DNA of 64,000 nucleotides, taken from NCBI GenBank assembly GCA_965214415.1, contig CBDCBQ010000003.1:1364001-1428000 (forward strand), written 5' to 3'. The position numbers were made by a program, and so were the translations under genes. The notes under the pieces are model-generated. The model searched no databases, was not told where the DNA came from, and saw only the letters and a list, made by a program, of their open reading frames with translations. Positions 34,934-43,529 of this stretch are shown piece after piece. This DNA is from RH-AL1 sp965214415 (GTDB lineage: Bacteria; Pseudomonadota; Alphaproteobacteria; Rhizobiales; Beijerinckiaceae). The first letter of the stretch is position 1; each line of letters starts with the position of its first letter.

Positions 34934-36037
34934 GTGTCGACCAGCAGCCAAGCCGCCGCCCAACAAGCCGTCGCACATGCCATCGAGGCCATCGCCAAGG
35001 GCGAACTCGTCGTCGTCACCGATGACGACGACCGCGAGAACGAGGGCGATCTCGTCTGCGCCGCCTCGCTCTGCACGCCGGAGAAGATGGGCTTCATCAT
35101 CCGCCACTGCTGCGGCATCGTCTGCGCGCCGATCACCGGCGACGAAGCACGGCGCCTGCATCTGTCGCCGATGGTCGCGACCAACGACGCCCCGCTCGGC
35201 ACCGCGTTCACGGTGACCGTCGACGTGAAGCATGGGCTCACCACCGGCATCTCGGCCGAGCAGCGCACCAACACGGTGCGCGCGCTGGCCAACGGCAACA
35301 TGGGCGCGACCGATTTCGTACGGCCTGGCCACGTCTTCCCGCTGATCGCCCGCGAGGGCGGCGTGCTGATGCGCTCGGGCCATACCGAGGCCGCGGTCGA
35401 CCTCTGCCGTCTCGCCGGCCTGCCGCCTGTCGGCGTCATCTGCGAACTCGCCAACGACGACGGCTCGGTGATGGTCGGCGATCAGATCAAGGCGTTCGCC
35501 GAGACGCACCGCATCCGCCGCATCTCGGTCGCCGATCTCATCGCCTATCGCCAGGCACGCGAGAAGCTGGTCGAGCGCGTCTCGACGTTTCCCGTCGAGG
35601 CGGACGGCTGCGTGCTGACCGGCTACGCCTACGTGACCCCGTTCGATCCGGTGCAGCACTTCGCCTTCGTGCACGGCGAGATCGGCGACGGCGAGGACGT
35701 GCCGACGCGTCTGCACCGCGTCGACATCATCGCCGATGTCATTCGCGGCGGCGTCGAGGTGAAGAAGGTGTTCGCCCGCTTTCGGGCCGAAGGGCGCGGC
35801 GTCTTCATCTATCTGCGCGATGGCGCCGCTGGCGTGCCCGCCCGCGCGAGCTGGCAGGAGGAGACGCCGAGCACGGAGGCCATGCGCATCCAGGAGTGGC
35901 GCGACGTCGGGCTCGGCGCGCAAATCCTGCGCGATCTCGGCATCTCGTCGATCCGGCTCCGCACGAACTCGCCGTTGACCTACGTCGGCCTTTCCGGCTT
36001 CGGCATCGAGATCAAACGCTACGAGCCGCCGTTCTGA
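34934..36037 (+). CDS. ribB: 3,4-dihydroxy-2-butanone-4-phosphate synthase with degenerate GTP cyclohydrolase II domain
   Basis: A 367-residue riboflavin-synthesis enzyme. The RibB half (about residues 1-205) is complete: DRENEGDL at 34-40, RTNTVRALANGN, FPLIAREGGVLMRSGHTEAA with the metal/substrate residues, and GDQIKAFAETH. The RibA-like half (about 210-367) keeps the fold (FVHGEIGDGEDVPTRLHRVD) but lacks the zinc cysteines and the RQEGRGIGL segment, so GTP cyclohydrolase II activity is probably lost. The start is GTG 34934, 6 bases after AGAGG. The frame upstream is open but unrelated to the family. Confidence 0.93.
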   Translation: MSTSSQAAAQQAVAHAIEAIAKGELVVVTDDDDRENEGDLVCAASLCTPEKMGFIIRHCCGIVCAPITGDEARRLHLSPMVATNDAPLGTAFTVTVDVKHGLTTGISAEQRTNTVRALANGNMGATDFVRPGHVFPLIAREGGVLMRSGHTEAAVDLCRLAGLPPVGVICELANDDGSVMVGDQIKAFAETHRIRRISVADLIAYRQAREKLVERVSTFPVEADGCVLTGYAYVTPFDPVQHFAFVHGEIGDGEDVPTRLHRVDIIADVIRGGVEVKKVFARFRAEGRGVFIYLRDGAAGVPARASWQEETPSTEAMRIQEWRDVGLGAQILRDLGISSIRLRTNSPLTYVGLSGFGIEIKRYEPPF

Positions 36038-36044
36038 GCGATGC

Positions 36045-36590
36045 TCAGTTCTTCGGGATCATGTTCCCGAACGGGTTGAAGTTGAAGAAGATGCCCTTGA
36101 GGAAGTTGTTGTCGGCGCCGACGGTCGCCGTCGCGCCGGTCGCGAAATCGATGACGCGACCGTCCTGCAGGCCGTAATTGGCCGTCCGCGTGACGCGCTT
36201 CTGCTTGTCGAAGTAGATCGCGTAGACCTTCTGATCGACCATCCTCGGCTTCATGAAGGCAATCGAGCGCTCGGTCTTCTGCTGGATGTAGTACCAGGCG
36301 CTGCCGCCCACCGTCGACGTGGTCGAGGGCGTGCCCATCGTGACGAGCACCTGCTCCGCCGTCTGGCCCGGCTTGACGTCTGACATCGCCTGCTGATCGA
36401 GCTGGTAACCGTGCTGGATGTCGCCGTCGTAACCGAGGCAACCAGCCAGCGTCAGGCTGAGCAGGCCGATCGCGGCCAAGCGCACGACAGGACTTGCGCC
36501 GAGGCGGACACCAAGGCCGTGACGGTTGGACGACGCGGCGCGATACGAAAACGATGCCCCCGCAAACGAAACGGTACGCGAGACGGCCAT
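36045..36590 (-). CDS. BamE/SmpA-type outer-membrane lipoprotein
   Basis: A 181-residue protein with a hydrophobic stretch and lipobox LLSLTLAGCLG (lipid-attachment Cys51), followed by an OmlA/BamE core: DQQAMSDVKPGQTAEQVLVT, MGTPSTTSTVGGSAWYYIQQ, YAIYFDKQKRVTRTANYGLQ. This fits the small lipoprotein of the beta-barrel assembly machine. The N-terminus before the lipobox is unusually long (50 residues), so the true start may be further inside; no better ATG was found. It is divergent from the cytochrome bc1 chaperone gene. Confidence 0.85.
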   Translation of the reverse strand: MAVSRTVSFAGASFSYRAASSNRHGLGVRLGASPVVRLAAIGLLSLTLAGCLGYDGDIQHGYQLDQQAMSDVKPGQTAEQVLVTMGTPSTTSTVGGSAWYYIQQKTERSIAFMKPRMVDQKVYAIYFDKQKRVTRTANYGLQDGRVIDFATGATATVGADNNFLKGIFFNFNPFGNMIPKN

Positions 36591-36818
36591 GACGAGGACC
36601 CCGATCCATCATCGATACGAGCGCCGTTCCCCCCGGAGACGAACTCGAGCAAGTTTCACTTGCGTTCGGCGCGTGCGATGCCTACCCCCCGCTTGTGACG
36701 AAAGCAAGGAGCGGCCAAATAGGCGGTCCGGGCTGCATGGCCGGCTTCATGGCGAGGTCGTGTAATCGCCGATGTCGCGTCCACATTCCTCCCACCGCTC
36801 GAGCCATCAGGGCGCGCG

Positions 36819-37364
36819 ATGATCTTCGGTCTTCTCCGCCGACAAGCGAATGATTCCGTGGTGCGGCGTCTCTATGCGGCGCTCGTGGACGTTTCCCGGC
36901 GGCCCGCGCTCTACGCCGAGCTCGGCGTGCCGGATACGTTCGAGGGGCGGTTCGAAAGCCTGACCCTGCATGCCGCGCTGGTGCTGCGCCGGCTGCAATC
37001 CAGCGCCGCGCCCGGGCCCGCGCTGGGGCAGGATCTCGTCGACACGATCTTCTGGCATTTCGACCGGACGCTGCGCGAGATGGGCGTCGGCGACACGGTC
37101 GTGCCCAAGCGCATGAAGACGATGGCGGAGGCGTTTTATGGGCGCTGCACGGCCTACGAGGAGGCGCTGCGCGGGCATCCGGAGGCGCTGGCCGCCACGC
37201 TCGCGCGCAACGTCGCGGTGAGCCACGCGGAGCCGCTCGCGCGCTACGTCGAGGCGAGCGTCGCCGCCATCGCGGCGCAGCCGCTGCAGGGCTTCATCGA
37301 CGGTGTCCTGCCGTTCGCCGAGCCTGTCGCTCCCGATCACACGCCCGAGGGCGCGAGAGCATGA
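36819..37364 (+). CDS. ubiquinol-cytochrome c chaperone (CBP3-like)
   Basis: A 181-residue helical protein of the ubiquinol-cytochrome-c chaperone family, which helps assemble the bc1 complex in alphaproteobacteria and mitochondria. Typical stretches are VVRRLYAALVDVSRRPALYA, DTFEGRFESLTLHAALVLRR and LREMGVGDTVVPKRMKTMAE. It leads the block with DUF177, plsX, fabH, ihfA and merR, an arrangement seen widely in alphaproteobacteria. ATGA overlaps the next gene. Confidence 0.9.
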   Translation: MIFGLLRRQANDSVVRRLYAALVDVSRRPALYAELGVPDTFEGRFESLTLHAALVLRRLQSSAAPGPALGQDLVDTIFWHFDRTLREMGVGDTVVPKRMKTMAEAFYGRCTAYEEALRGHPEALAATLARNVAVSHAEPLARYVEASVAAIAAQPLQGFIDGVLPFAEPVAPDHTPEGARA

Positions 37365-37993
37365 GCAAGCGACCCGCGCAGGACCACGCGCAGCCCCGTC
37401 CCCCGAGCGGCCCATTGCCGCGTCCGCTCGACGTCCACAAGATCCCCGACGGCGGTCTCGACTGGACCATCACGGCCAGCTCGGACGAGTGCGTTGACAT
37501 CGCGGCCGAGGCTGGTTTGGAGGCGGTGGGCGCGCTCGTGGCGACCTTCCATATCCAGCACCGCGCCGGCGGTCGCCTCGCTGTCGACGGCACGCTCGCG
37601 GCGACCATCACGCAGACCTGCACCGTCAGCCTGGAGCCGTTCGAGACGCAGGTCGAGCGCCCGATCGAGCTGACGTTCGCGCCAGCCGCTCCCGTCGTCG
37701 AGCTTCCGCAGGCGTTCACGCGCGCCCGCCGCCGCACCTCGGACCGCGAGCGGGAAACCGCGCCGGCGCGGCCCGTCGTGGTGCCGGGCAACGACGACCA
37801 GCAGGATCCGCCCGACCCGATCATCGATGGCCGCATCGATCTCGGCGCGGCGGCTCTCGAGTTCTTGACGTTGTCGCTCGATCTCTATCCGCGCAAGCCG
37901 GGCGTTCATTTCGATGACGTGGTCGTCGGCGATAAGGACGAGGCGCCACCCTCGCCTTTCGCCGCCCTGGCGCGCATCAAGGACCCTTCGTGA
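37361..37993 (+). CDS. DUF177 (YceD-like) protein
   Basis: A 210-residue protein of the DUF177/YceD family: FHIQHRAGGRLAVDGTLAAT then CTVSLEPFETQVERPIELTF, DLGAAALEFLTLSLDLYPRK, ending PFAALARIKDPS. In many bacteria the family sits with rpmF and plsX and helps 23S rRNA processing; here rpmF is not between it and plsX. It overlaps the genes on both sides by 4 bases (ATGA, GTGA). Confidence 0.88.
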   Translation: MSKRPAQDHAQPRPPSGPLPRPLDVHKIPDGGLDWTITASSDECVDIAAEAGLEAVGALVATFHIQHRAGGRLAVDGTLAATITQTCTVSLEPFETQVERPIELTFAPAAPVVELPQAFTRARRRTSDRERETAPARPVVVPGNDDQQDPPDPIIDGRIDLGAAALEFLTLSLDLYPRKPGVHFDDVVVGDKDEAPPSPFAALARIKDPS

Positions 37994-39126
37994 CAACCAA
38001 CACAGAGCGCGCGGTCAACACGGGGCGCGCGGTTCGGATCGCCATCGACGCGATGGGCGGCGACCACGGGCCGCCAGTCATCGTCGACGGCGCGGCCCTC
38101 GCGCTCGAGCGCCACCCCGACACGCATTTCCTGTTCTTCGGGCGTGAGGCCGAGATCGCGCCGCTGCTGGCGACGCGGCCGGCGCTGGCCGCCGCCTCCA
38201 CCGTCCGGCACACCGACGTGGCGATCAAGATGGACGACAAGCCGAGCCAGGCCTTGCGCGCCGGTCGCCGCGTCTCCTCGATGTGGATGGCGATCGAGGC
38301 GGTCAAGCGCGGCGAGGCGGACGTCGTCGTCTCGGCCGGCAATACCGGCGCCCTGATGGCGATGTCGAAGATCTGCCTGCGCACGATGCACGGCATCGAT
38401 CGCCCGGCGATCGCGGCGATCTGGCCGACGCTGCGCGGACGCTCGATCGTGCTCGATGTCGGTGCCTCGATCGGCGCCGACGCCCGCACGCTCGTCGAGC
38501 TCGCCGTCATGGGCGCGGCGATGGCGCGCATCGTCCTCGACATCGAGCGACCCTCGGTCGGCCTGCTCAATGTCGGCGTCGAGGAGGTCAAGGGGCTGGA
38601 GGAGGTCAAGGCCGCCTCGCGACTGCTGCGCGCCGCCGATCTGCCGGGCCTGTCGTATGAGGGCTTCGTCGAGGGCGACGACCTCGGCAAGGGGACGGTC
38701 GACGTGGTCGTCACCGAGGGCTTCAGCGGCAACATCGCGCTGAAGACGGCGGAAGGGACGGCCAAGCAGATCGCCGCCTACATGCGCAGCGCATTCGCCA
38801 GCTCGTGGCGCACGAAGCTCGGCTACATGCTCGCGCGCCCCGCCTTCGACGCACTGCGCGCCAAGATGGATGTGCGCAACGTCAACGGCGGCGTCTTCCT
38901 TGGGCTCGACGGCATCGTGATCAAGAGCCACGGCGGGATGGACGCCATCGGCACGGCTGGCGCGATCGATATCGGCCATGCCATGGTGCGCCACGAACTT
39001 CTGGGCAAGATTCGCGACATGCTCGCACTCGCCCTCGTCGACCAGGCGGAGGGCCTCGAGGCCGCCGCACCGGATGGACCGGCCAGCGGAGCGGCGCTCG
39101 AAGCCGCCAGGACAAGCGACCCGTGA
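37990..39126 (+). CDS. plsX: phosphate acyltransferase PlsX
   Basis: It makes acyl-phosphate from acyl-ACP, the first step of the PlsX/PlsY route to phospholipids. The 378 residues show AIDAMGGDHGPPVIVDGAAL at the start, then VVSAGNTGALMAMS, RPAIAAIWPT, VVTEGFSGNIALKTAEGTAK and GLDGIVIKSHGG. The C-terminus has an extra Ala-rich tail. It starts at GTG 37990 within the DUF177 stop and ends 4 bases into fabH. Confidence 0.96.
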   Translation: MTTNTERAVNTGRAVRIAIDAMGGDHGPPVIVDGAALALERHPDTHFLFFGREAEIAPLLATRPALAAASTVRHTDVAIKMDDKPSQALRAGRRVSSMWMAIEAVKRGEADVVVSAGNTGALMAMSKICLRTMHGIDRPAIAAIWPTLRGRSIVLDVGASIGADARTLVELAVMGAAMARIVLDIERPSVGLLNVGVEEVKGLEEVKAASRLLRAADLPGLSYEGFVEGDDLGKGTVDVVVTEGFSGNIALKTAEGTAKQIAAYMRSAFASSWRTKLGYMLARPAFDALRAKMDVRNVNGGVFLGLDGIVIKSHGGMDAIGTAGAIDIGHAMVRHELLGKIRDMLALALVDQAEGLEAAAPDGPASGAALEAARTSDP

Positions 39127-40115
39127 GCGATCGAGCCCCCCGCCGTCTACGTTCCGTGGTCGCCGGCGTCGGCAGCTACCTGCCGCAGAACGTGGTGACG
39201 AACGCCGAGCTCGAGCGCCGCGTCGAGACCACCGACGAATGGATCGTCCAGCGCACCGGCATCACCCAACGCCACATCGCGGCCGACGGCGAGACCACCT
39301 CGATGCTGGGCCTGCGCGCGGCCGAGGCGGCGTTGCGTGACGCCCGGCTCACCGCCGGCGACATCGACCTCGTGATCGTCGCCACCTCGACGCCGGACTA
39401 CACGTTTCCCTCGGTCGCGACGCAGATCCAGGCCGGCCTCGGCATGCATCACGGCGCGGCCTTCGACGTGCAGGCGGTCTGCTCGGGCTTCGTCTTCGCG
39501 GTGGCGACGGCGGATAAGTTTCTCACCTCCGGCTCGCACCGACGCGCGCTGGTGATCGGCGCCGAGACGTTCTCGCGGCTGCTCGATTGGAAGGACCGCA
39601 CGACCTGCGTGCTGTTTGGCGATGGCGCCGCCGGGATCGTGCTCGAGGCGCAGGAGGGCGAGGGCACGAGCCACGATCGCGGCGTGCTGACCTCGCATCT
39701 GCGCTCGGACGGGCGTTATCGCGACAAGCTCTTTGTCGACGGCGGCCCGTCGACGACGCGGACCACCGGCCACCTGCGCATGGCCGGCAAGGAGGTCTTC
39801 CGCCACGCTGTCGGCATGGTCGCCGATGTCGTGGACGACGCCTTCGCCGCGACCGGCACCACGGCCGCCGACCTCGACTGGTTCGTTCCGCACCAGGCCA
39901 ACCGCCGCATCATCGACGCGGCCTCCGACAAGCTCGGCATCGATCGCGTCAAGGTCGTCGTCACCGTCGATCGGCACGCCAACACGTCGGCGGCCTCGAT
40001 CCCGCTGGCGCTGTGCGAGGCGCGCACCGACGGGCGGATCAAGGACGGCGACCTCGTGATGATCGAGGCGATGGGCGGTGGCTTCACCTGGGGTTCGGCG
40101 CTGATCCGGTGGTAG
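39123..40115 (+). CDS. fabH: beta-ketoacyl-ACP synthase III
   Basis: It starts fatty acid synthesis by condensing acetyl-CoA with malonyl-ACP. The 330 residues carry the catalytic triad C120 (VQAVCSGFVFA), H257 (PHQANRRII) and N287 (VDRHANTSAASI). The GTG at 39123 overlaps the plsX stop by 4 bases and gives the usual N-terminus, SVVAGVGSYLPQNVVTNAEL. It is followed by ihfA, as in related genomes. Confidence 0.97.
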   Translation: MSDRAPRRLRSVVAGVGSYLPQNVVTNAELERRVETTDEWIVQRTGITQRHIAADGETTSMLGLRAAEAALRDARLTAGDIDLVIVATSTPDYTFPSVATQIQAGLGMHHGAAFDVQAVCSGFVFAVATADKFLTSGSHRRALVIGAETFSRLLDWKDRTTCVLFGDGAAGIVLEAQEGEGTSHDRGVLTSHLRSDGRYRDKLFVDGGPSTTRTTGHLRMAGKEVFRHAVGMVADVVDDAFAATGTTAADLDWFVPHQANRRIIDAASDKLGIDRVKVVVTVDRHANTSAASIPLALCEARTDGRIKDGDLVMIEAMGGGFTWGSALIRW

Positions 40116-40267
40116 CCGAAAGTAAAACCTCCAAGGCCATGTCAAGACCTTGCATTCGCGGCTCTTTTCATGAATTTTTCGATGCGACGCGAGCGGCCGC
40201 GTCCGACGTTCTGCCTTCGGGGTCCAAGCCCGTGCCCGCGTGACGTTTGCGTGTTCGGGAAGGCGCC

Positions 40268-40633
40268 ATGACGAAAGTGGACATTGCTCCGCCAAAGATC
40301 GCCCGCCGGGTCGCGGAGGTGCCGGCCCAGACCGTGACGCGGGTCGGGCTCGCCGAGGCGGTCTACAAGCGCGTCGGTCTCTCGCGGAAGGAGTCGGCGC
40401 ATCTCGTCGAGATGGTGCTCGACGAGGTCACCGATCACCTTGCGGTCGGCGAGACGGTCAAGCTGTCCTCGTTCGGCTCGTTCGTCGTCCGCGACAAGGG
40501 CGAACGGATCGGCCGCAATCCGAAGACTGGCGTCGAGGTGCCAATCATGCAGCGGCGCGTGCTCGTGTTCAAAGCGTCGAACGTCCTGAAGGCGCACATG
40601 AACGGCGAGGCGATCCCGGAGGACGACCTCTAG
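40268..40633 (+). CDS. ihfA: integration host factor subunit alpha
   Basis: A DNA-bending protein, 121 residues including an N-terminal extension of about 20. The core reads VTRVGLAEAVYKRVGLSRKE, HLAVGETVKLSSFGSFVV, and the beta-arm tip GRNPKTGVEVPI with its intercalating Pro. The end is IPEDDL. It forms a heterodimer with IhfB, which is not in the window. The conserved order fabH-ihfA-merR supports the assignment as alpha and not HU. Confidence 0.94.
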   Translation: MTKVDIAPPKIARRVAEVPAQTVTRVGLAEAVYKRVGLSRKESAHLVEMVLDEVTDHLAVGETVKLSSFGSFVVRDKGERIGRNPKTGVEVPIMQRRVLVFKASNVLKAHMNGEAIPEDDL

Positions 40634-40698
40634 CTGTCTCCGCGGTAGGCAATCCTCACAAAATCGTTCAATGTCGGCGTTCAGGAGCTTGAGCCGGC

Positions 40699-41229
40699 AT
40701 GGAAAAGAGCGTCGACGCCTTTCGCACGATCAGCGAGGTCGCCGAGGATTTGGCGTTGCCGCAGCACGTGCTGCGATTCTGGGAGACACGCTTCCCGCAG
40801 ATCAAGCCGCTGAAGCGCGCTGGCGGCCGACGCTACTACCGCCCGACCGATGTCGTTTTGCTCAGGACGATCCGCCAGCTCCTCTACGAGGAGGGCTTTA
40901 CGATCAAGGGCGTGCAGAAGCTGCTCAAGGAGCAGGGCACGCGGGCGGTGCGCTCCGGCACCGTCGCCATGCCGGTCGACCTCGCCACGCTCGAGGTTGT
41001 CGAGTCCAAGGCGGATGTCTTCGTCGCGGAGCGTCTGGCGCCGACGTTTGCCGAACTCGAGGCCGAACCGGCCCTCCCCGAATCGGTACGCGCCGCGCTC
41101 GACACGTTGGTGCCGAGCTTGGACGAGACCAGCCTCAGCCGGCACGATCTCGCGGCATTGCGCGACGCCCTGGCGACGATCGATGAGTGCGAGCGCATTC
41201 TGAACGCGGTGCGCCGCCCGCGCGGCTGA
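40699..41229 (+). CDS. MerR family transcriptional regulator
   Basis: A 176-residue regulator. The N-terminal winged helix has FRTISEVAEDLALPQHVLRF then WETRFPQIKPLKRAGGRRYY and DVVLLRTIRQLLYEEGFTIK, the standard MerR pattern with the wing YYRPTD. No Cys-based metal site is seen in the C-terminal half. It follows ihfA in a conserved alphaproteobacterial cluster, and its target is not known. A tRNA-Pro gene follows 51 bases downstream. Confidence 0.92.
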   Translation: MEKSVDAFRTISEVAEDLALPQHVLRFWETRFPQIKPLKRAGGRRYYRPTDVVLLRTIRQLLYEEGFTIKGVQKLLKEQGTRAVRSGTVAMPVDLATLEVVESKADVFVAERLAPTFAELEAEPALPESVRAALDTLVPSLDETSLSRHDLAALRDALATIDECERILNAVRRPRG

Positions 41230-41242
41230 TGACGCACGATCG

Positions 41243-41271
41243 TTGCGGAGCGAAAGCGCGTTCTCTATAAG
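41243..41271 (+). promoter_or_regulatory. sigma-70 type promoter of tRNA-Pro
   Basis: A -35 element TTGCGG at 41243-41248, a 17-base spacer and a -10 element TATAAG at 41266-41271 lie just before the tRNA-Pro 5' end at 41281. The match to the sigma-70 consensus is good for a high-GC genome. The spacing to the tRNA start (9 bases) fits direct initiation near the mature 5' end. Confidence 0.7.
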
Positions 41272-41280
41272 GTCGCCAGT

Positions 41281-41358
41281 CGGAGTGTAGCGCAGCCCGG
41301 TTAGCGCACTTGTCTGGGGGACAAGGGGTCGTGGGTTCGAATCCCGCCACTCCGACCA
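41281..41358 (+). tRNA. tRNA-Pro (anticodon GGG)
   Basis: The cloverleaf folds with acceptor stem CGGAGTG pairing with CACTCCG, D-arm GCGCAGCCCGGTTAGCGC, anticodon stem CTTGT/ACAAG around the loop CTGGGGG with anticodon GGG, T-arm GTGGGTTCGAATCCCGC and an encoded CCA at 41356-41358. It reads CCC (and CCU) proline codons. Confidence 0.96.
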
Positions 41359-41408
41359 GCTTTACCATTGGTGGTCGGGGATGTCGCCGCGGACTTGATC
41401 GTGACAGA

Positions 41409-41615
41409 TCAGGCGCCGGGCGCCGATGTCTTTGTGGTCGGGACCGCGAGTTCGGACAGGACGGATTCGCAAAGTCCGTCGAGGTCGTCGTCCGTCATCA
41501 TGAAGCTTTCCACGACGTCCCGCGACAGGCCCGTCTCTCGCATGACGTTGTCGAGCATCACCATGTCGGTGTCGACGATTGACGGCTTACCGGACCTATC
41601 GCTTTCTATCGCCAT
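41409..41615 (-). CDS. small acidic protein of unknown function
   Basis: A 68-residue protein of mostly acidic helices (MAIESDRSGKPSIVDTDMVM, then RETGLSRDVVESFMMTDDDL). The ATG at 41615 has GGAG 8 bases upstream; a GTG at 41624 is also in frame. Composition looks protein-like, but no family was recognised. It is on the strand opposite the tRNA-Pro gene, 51 bases downstream of it. Confidence 0.5.
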   Translation of the reverse strand: MAIESDRSGKPSIVDTDMVMLDNVMRETGLSRDVVESFMMTDDDLDGLCESVLSELAVPTTKTSAPGA

Positions 41616-41937
41616 GGCGATCACTCCAGACCGAACTGCAGACGAAACACGCCTGAAAACAAGCCGGTACGGCAGGAGTTCCGCGCCTCATCGCATGTCC
41701 AGCCCGCGCTTGCCGACATTCGAACGTCGGGCCACCCATTTGGGTGATGTCGGGTGCGGCAAGGCCTGCGACATAAGAAGTGCCGAACGCTTCCTCCCAG
41801 ATCGCACGGCATCGCTTAGCCACCTGCCCCGCGGCGGGTGGCCTTTTTTTGGGCTGGTGCATCCTCGGGCGGATGGCTTTATGAACGGCTTGCCGGCGCG
41901 GGCGGAGCGCTGCATTCTCGACCGCCGGAGGTACCGC
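41616..41937. other. gap between the small acidic gene and the DUF551-like gene
   Basis: This 320-base stretch holds no convincing gene. Its only clear element is the plus-strand terminator at 41819-41850. A transcript from the tRNA-Pro promoter could end there. Confidence 0.5.
41819..41850 (+). terminator. intrinsic terminator
   Basis: A 10-base stem (GCCACCTGCC at 41819-41828, GGCGGGTGGC at 41833-41842, one wobble pair) with a 4-base loop is followed by seven T at 41844-41850. It ends plus-strand transcription about 460 bases after the tRNA-Pro gene. Confidence 0.85.
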
Positions 41938-42261
41938 ATGAACGCGATGAATGCCGGTGAATGGCGCAAGATGGCCAGCGCCCCCAAGGACGGGACGCGG
42001 ATCCTCGTCGTGCTGCGCGCGGGCGAGCAGGGCCCGGCCGACGTCGACGTGGTGCGCTGGGCCCGCCCCAAGCGGGCGCCCGACGAGTGCTGGATGTCGA
42101 CCGACTCGAGCCACGATTGCGCGATCATCTACGAGAATTGGGAGGTGGCGTTCTGGATGCCGCTGCCCTCGTCGATCGCGCCGGTGAAGACACCCGACCT
42201 CGCCGCCAAACTGCCGGAATTTCCGCGCGACGGCCTGGAGACCGGCGGCTCGGGAATTTAG
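41938..42261 (+). CDS. DUF551-like small protein
   Basis: A 107-residue protein with the pattern GEWRKMASAPKDGTRILVVL, then DECWMSTDSSHDCAIIYENW and EVAFWMPLPSS. The W-x-x-M ... DG-x-x-I ... W arrangement is that of small DUF551-type proteins often seen in phages and plasmids. The ATG at 41938 follows GGAGG. It is convergent with aroC, 3 bases away. Function unknown. Confidence 0.65.
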   Translation: MNAMNAGEWRKMASAPKDGTRILVVLRAGEQGPADVDVVRWARPKRAPDECWMSTDSSHDCAIIYENWEVAFWMPLPSSIAPVKTPDLAAKLPEFPRDGLETGGSGI

Positions 42262-42264
42262 CGC

Positions 42265-43350
42265 CTACCCCACCTGCCCGCGGTGGCGCAGAAAATGGTC
42301 GGCCAGCACGCAGGCCATCATCGCCTCGCCGACGGGCACGGCGCGGATGCCGACGCAGGGGTCGTGGCGGCCCTTGGTGCTCACCTCGGTCGGCGCGCCG
42401 TCGCGGGTGATCGACAGGCGCGGCTTCAGGATCGACGAGGTCGGCTTGACGGCGAAGCGCACGACGATCGGCTGCCCCGTCGAGATGCCGCCCAGAATGC
42501 CGCCGGCATGGTTCGAGCCGAATAGCGGCGAGGCATCGTTGCCGGCGTGCATCTCGTCGGCATTGGCCTCGCCGGTCAGCGCGGCGGCGGCGAAGCCTTC
42601 ACCGATCTCGACCCCCTTGACCGCGTTGATCGACATCATCGCGCCCGCTAGGTCGGCGTCGAGCTTGCCGTAGAGCGGCGCGCCCCAGCCGGGCGCCGCG
42701 CCCTCGGCGACGATCTCCAGCACCGCGCCGACCGAGGAGCCGTCCTTGCGGATCGCGTCGAGATAGGTCTCGAACGCCTTCGCGGCCTCCGCATCGGGGC
42801 AGAAAAAGGGGTTGCGGTCGACCTGCTCCCAATCCCAGCGCGCGCGGTCGATCGCCTGCGTCCCCATGCTGACGAGCGCGCCGCGGATCGTCACGCCGGG
42901 CACGATCTTGCGGGCGATCGCGCCCGCGGCAACCCGCGCCGCCGTCTCGCGCGCCGACGAGCGACCGCCGCCGCGATGGTCGCGAATGCCGTATTTCGCC
43001 TCGTAGGCATAGTCCGCGTGGCCGGGGCGGAACGTGTCCTTGATCGCGTCGTAGTCCTTGGAGCGCTGGTCCTCGTTCTCGATCATCAGCAGGATCGGCG
43101 TGCCGGTGGTCACCTGCCGCCCGTCTCGATCGGCGGTGACACCTGACAAGATCTTGACCGTGTCGGATTCCTTGCGCTGCGTGGTGAAACGAGATTGGCC
43201 GGGCTTGCGCTTGTCGAGGCAGGCCTGGATCTCGGCGACCTCCAGCGGAATCAGCGGCGGGCAGCCATCGACCACGCAGCCGATCGCCGGCCCATGGCTC
43301 TCGCCGTAGGTCGTGACGCGGAAGAGGTGGCCGAACGTGTTGTGGGACAT
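42265..43350 (-). CDS. aroC: chorismate synthase
   Basis: It closes the shikimate pathway by converting EPSP to chorismate using reduced FMN. The 361 residues have FRVTTYGESHGPAIGCVVDG at the start, RPGHADYAYEAKYGIRDHRG, GGGRSSARETAARVAAGAIA and FGSNHAGGILGGISTGQPI. The start MSHNTFGHLFRVTTYGESHG at 43350 is the family norm. It lies 180 bases downstream of fabI, separated by a palindromic repeat. Confidence 0.97.
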   Translation of the reverse strand: MSHNTFGHLFRVTTYGESHGPAIGCVVDGCPPLIPLEVAEIQACLDKRKPGQSRFTTQRKESDTVKILSGVTADRDGRQVTTGTPILLMIENEDQRSKDYDAIKDTFRPGHADYAYEAKYGIRDHRGGGRSSARETAARVAAGAIARKIVPGVTIRGALVSMGTQAIDRARWDWEQVDRNPFFCPDAEAAKAFETYLDAIRKDGSSVGAVLEIVAEGAAPGWGAPLYGKLDADLAGAMMSINAVKGVEIGEGFAAAALTGEANADEMHAGNDASPLFGSNHAGGILGGISTGQPIVVRFAVKPTSSILKPRLSITRDGAPTEVSTKGRHDPCVGIRAVPVGEAMMACVLADHFLRHRGQVG

Positions 43351-43365
43351 CGGAGTGAGGGTCTC

Positions 43366-43518
43366 CCCTTCTCCCGCACGGCGGGAAAAGGTGGCCCGAC
43401 GAAGTCGGGTCGGCTGAGGGCGTCGCAGGATAAGTGGCACGGACGCGACGGCTCACGCCCAGCCCCCTCATCCGACCTTGCTCCGCAAGGCCACCTTCTC
43501 CCACACGGCGGGAGGAGG
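43366..43518. repeat. palindromic intergenic repeat between aroC and fabI
   Basis: The motif CTTCTCCCGCACGGCGGGA followed by AAGGTGGCCCGACGAAGTCG on one arm and its inverted form CCTCATCCGACCTTGCTCCG ... CCACCTTCTCCCACACGG on the other form a long imperfect inverted repeat of about 150 bases. This family of mosaic repeats is scattered through Hyphomicrobiales genomes. It could fold in the fabI-aroC transcript and separate their expression. Confidence 0.75.
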
Positions 43519-43529
43519 AAAGAGCTCGC

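Noticed and set aside
41359..41937. Integrated island at tRNA-Pro
   Set aside because: No integrase gene and no second copy of the tRNA 3' end was found in the window; only one small gene and a terminator are present.
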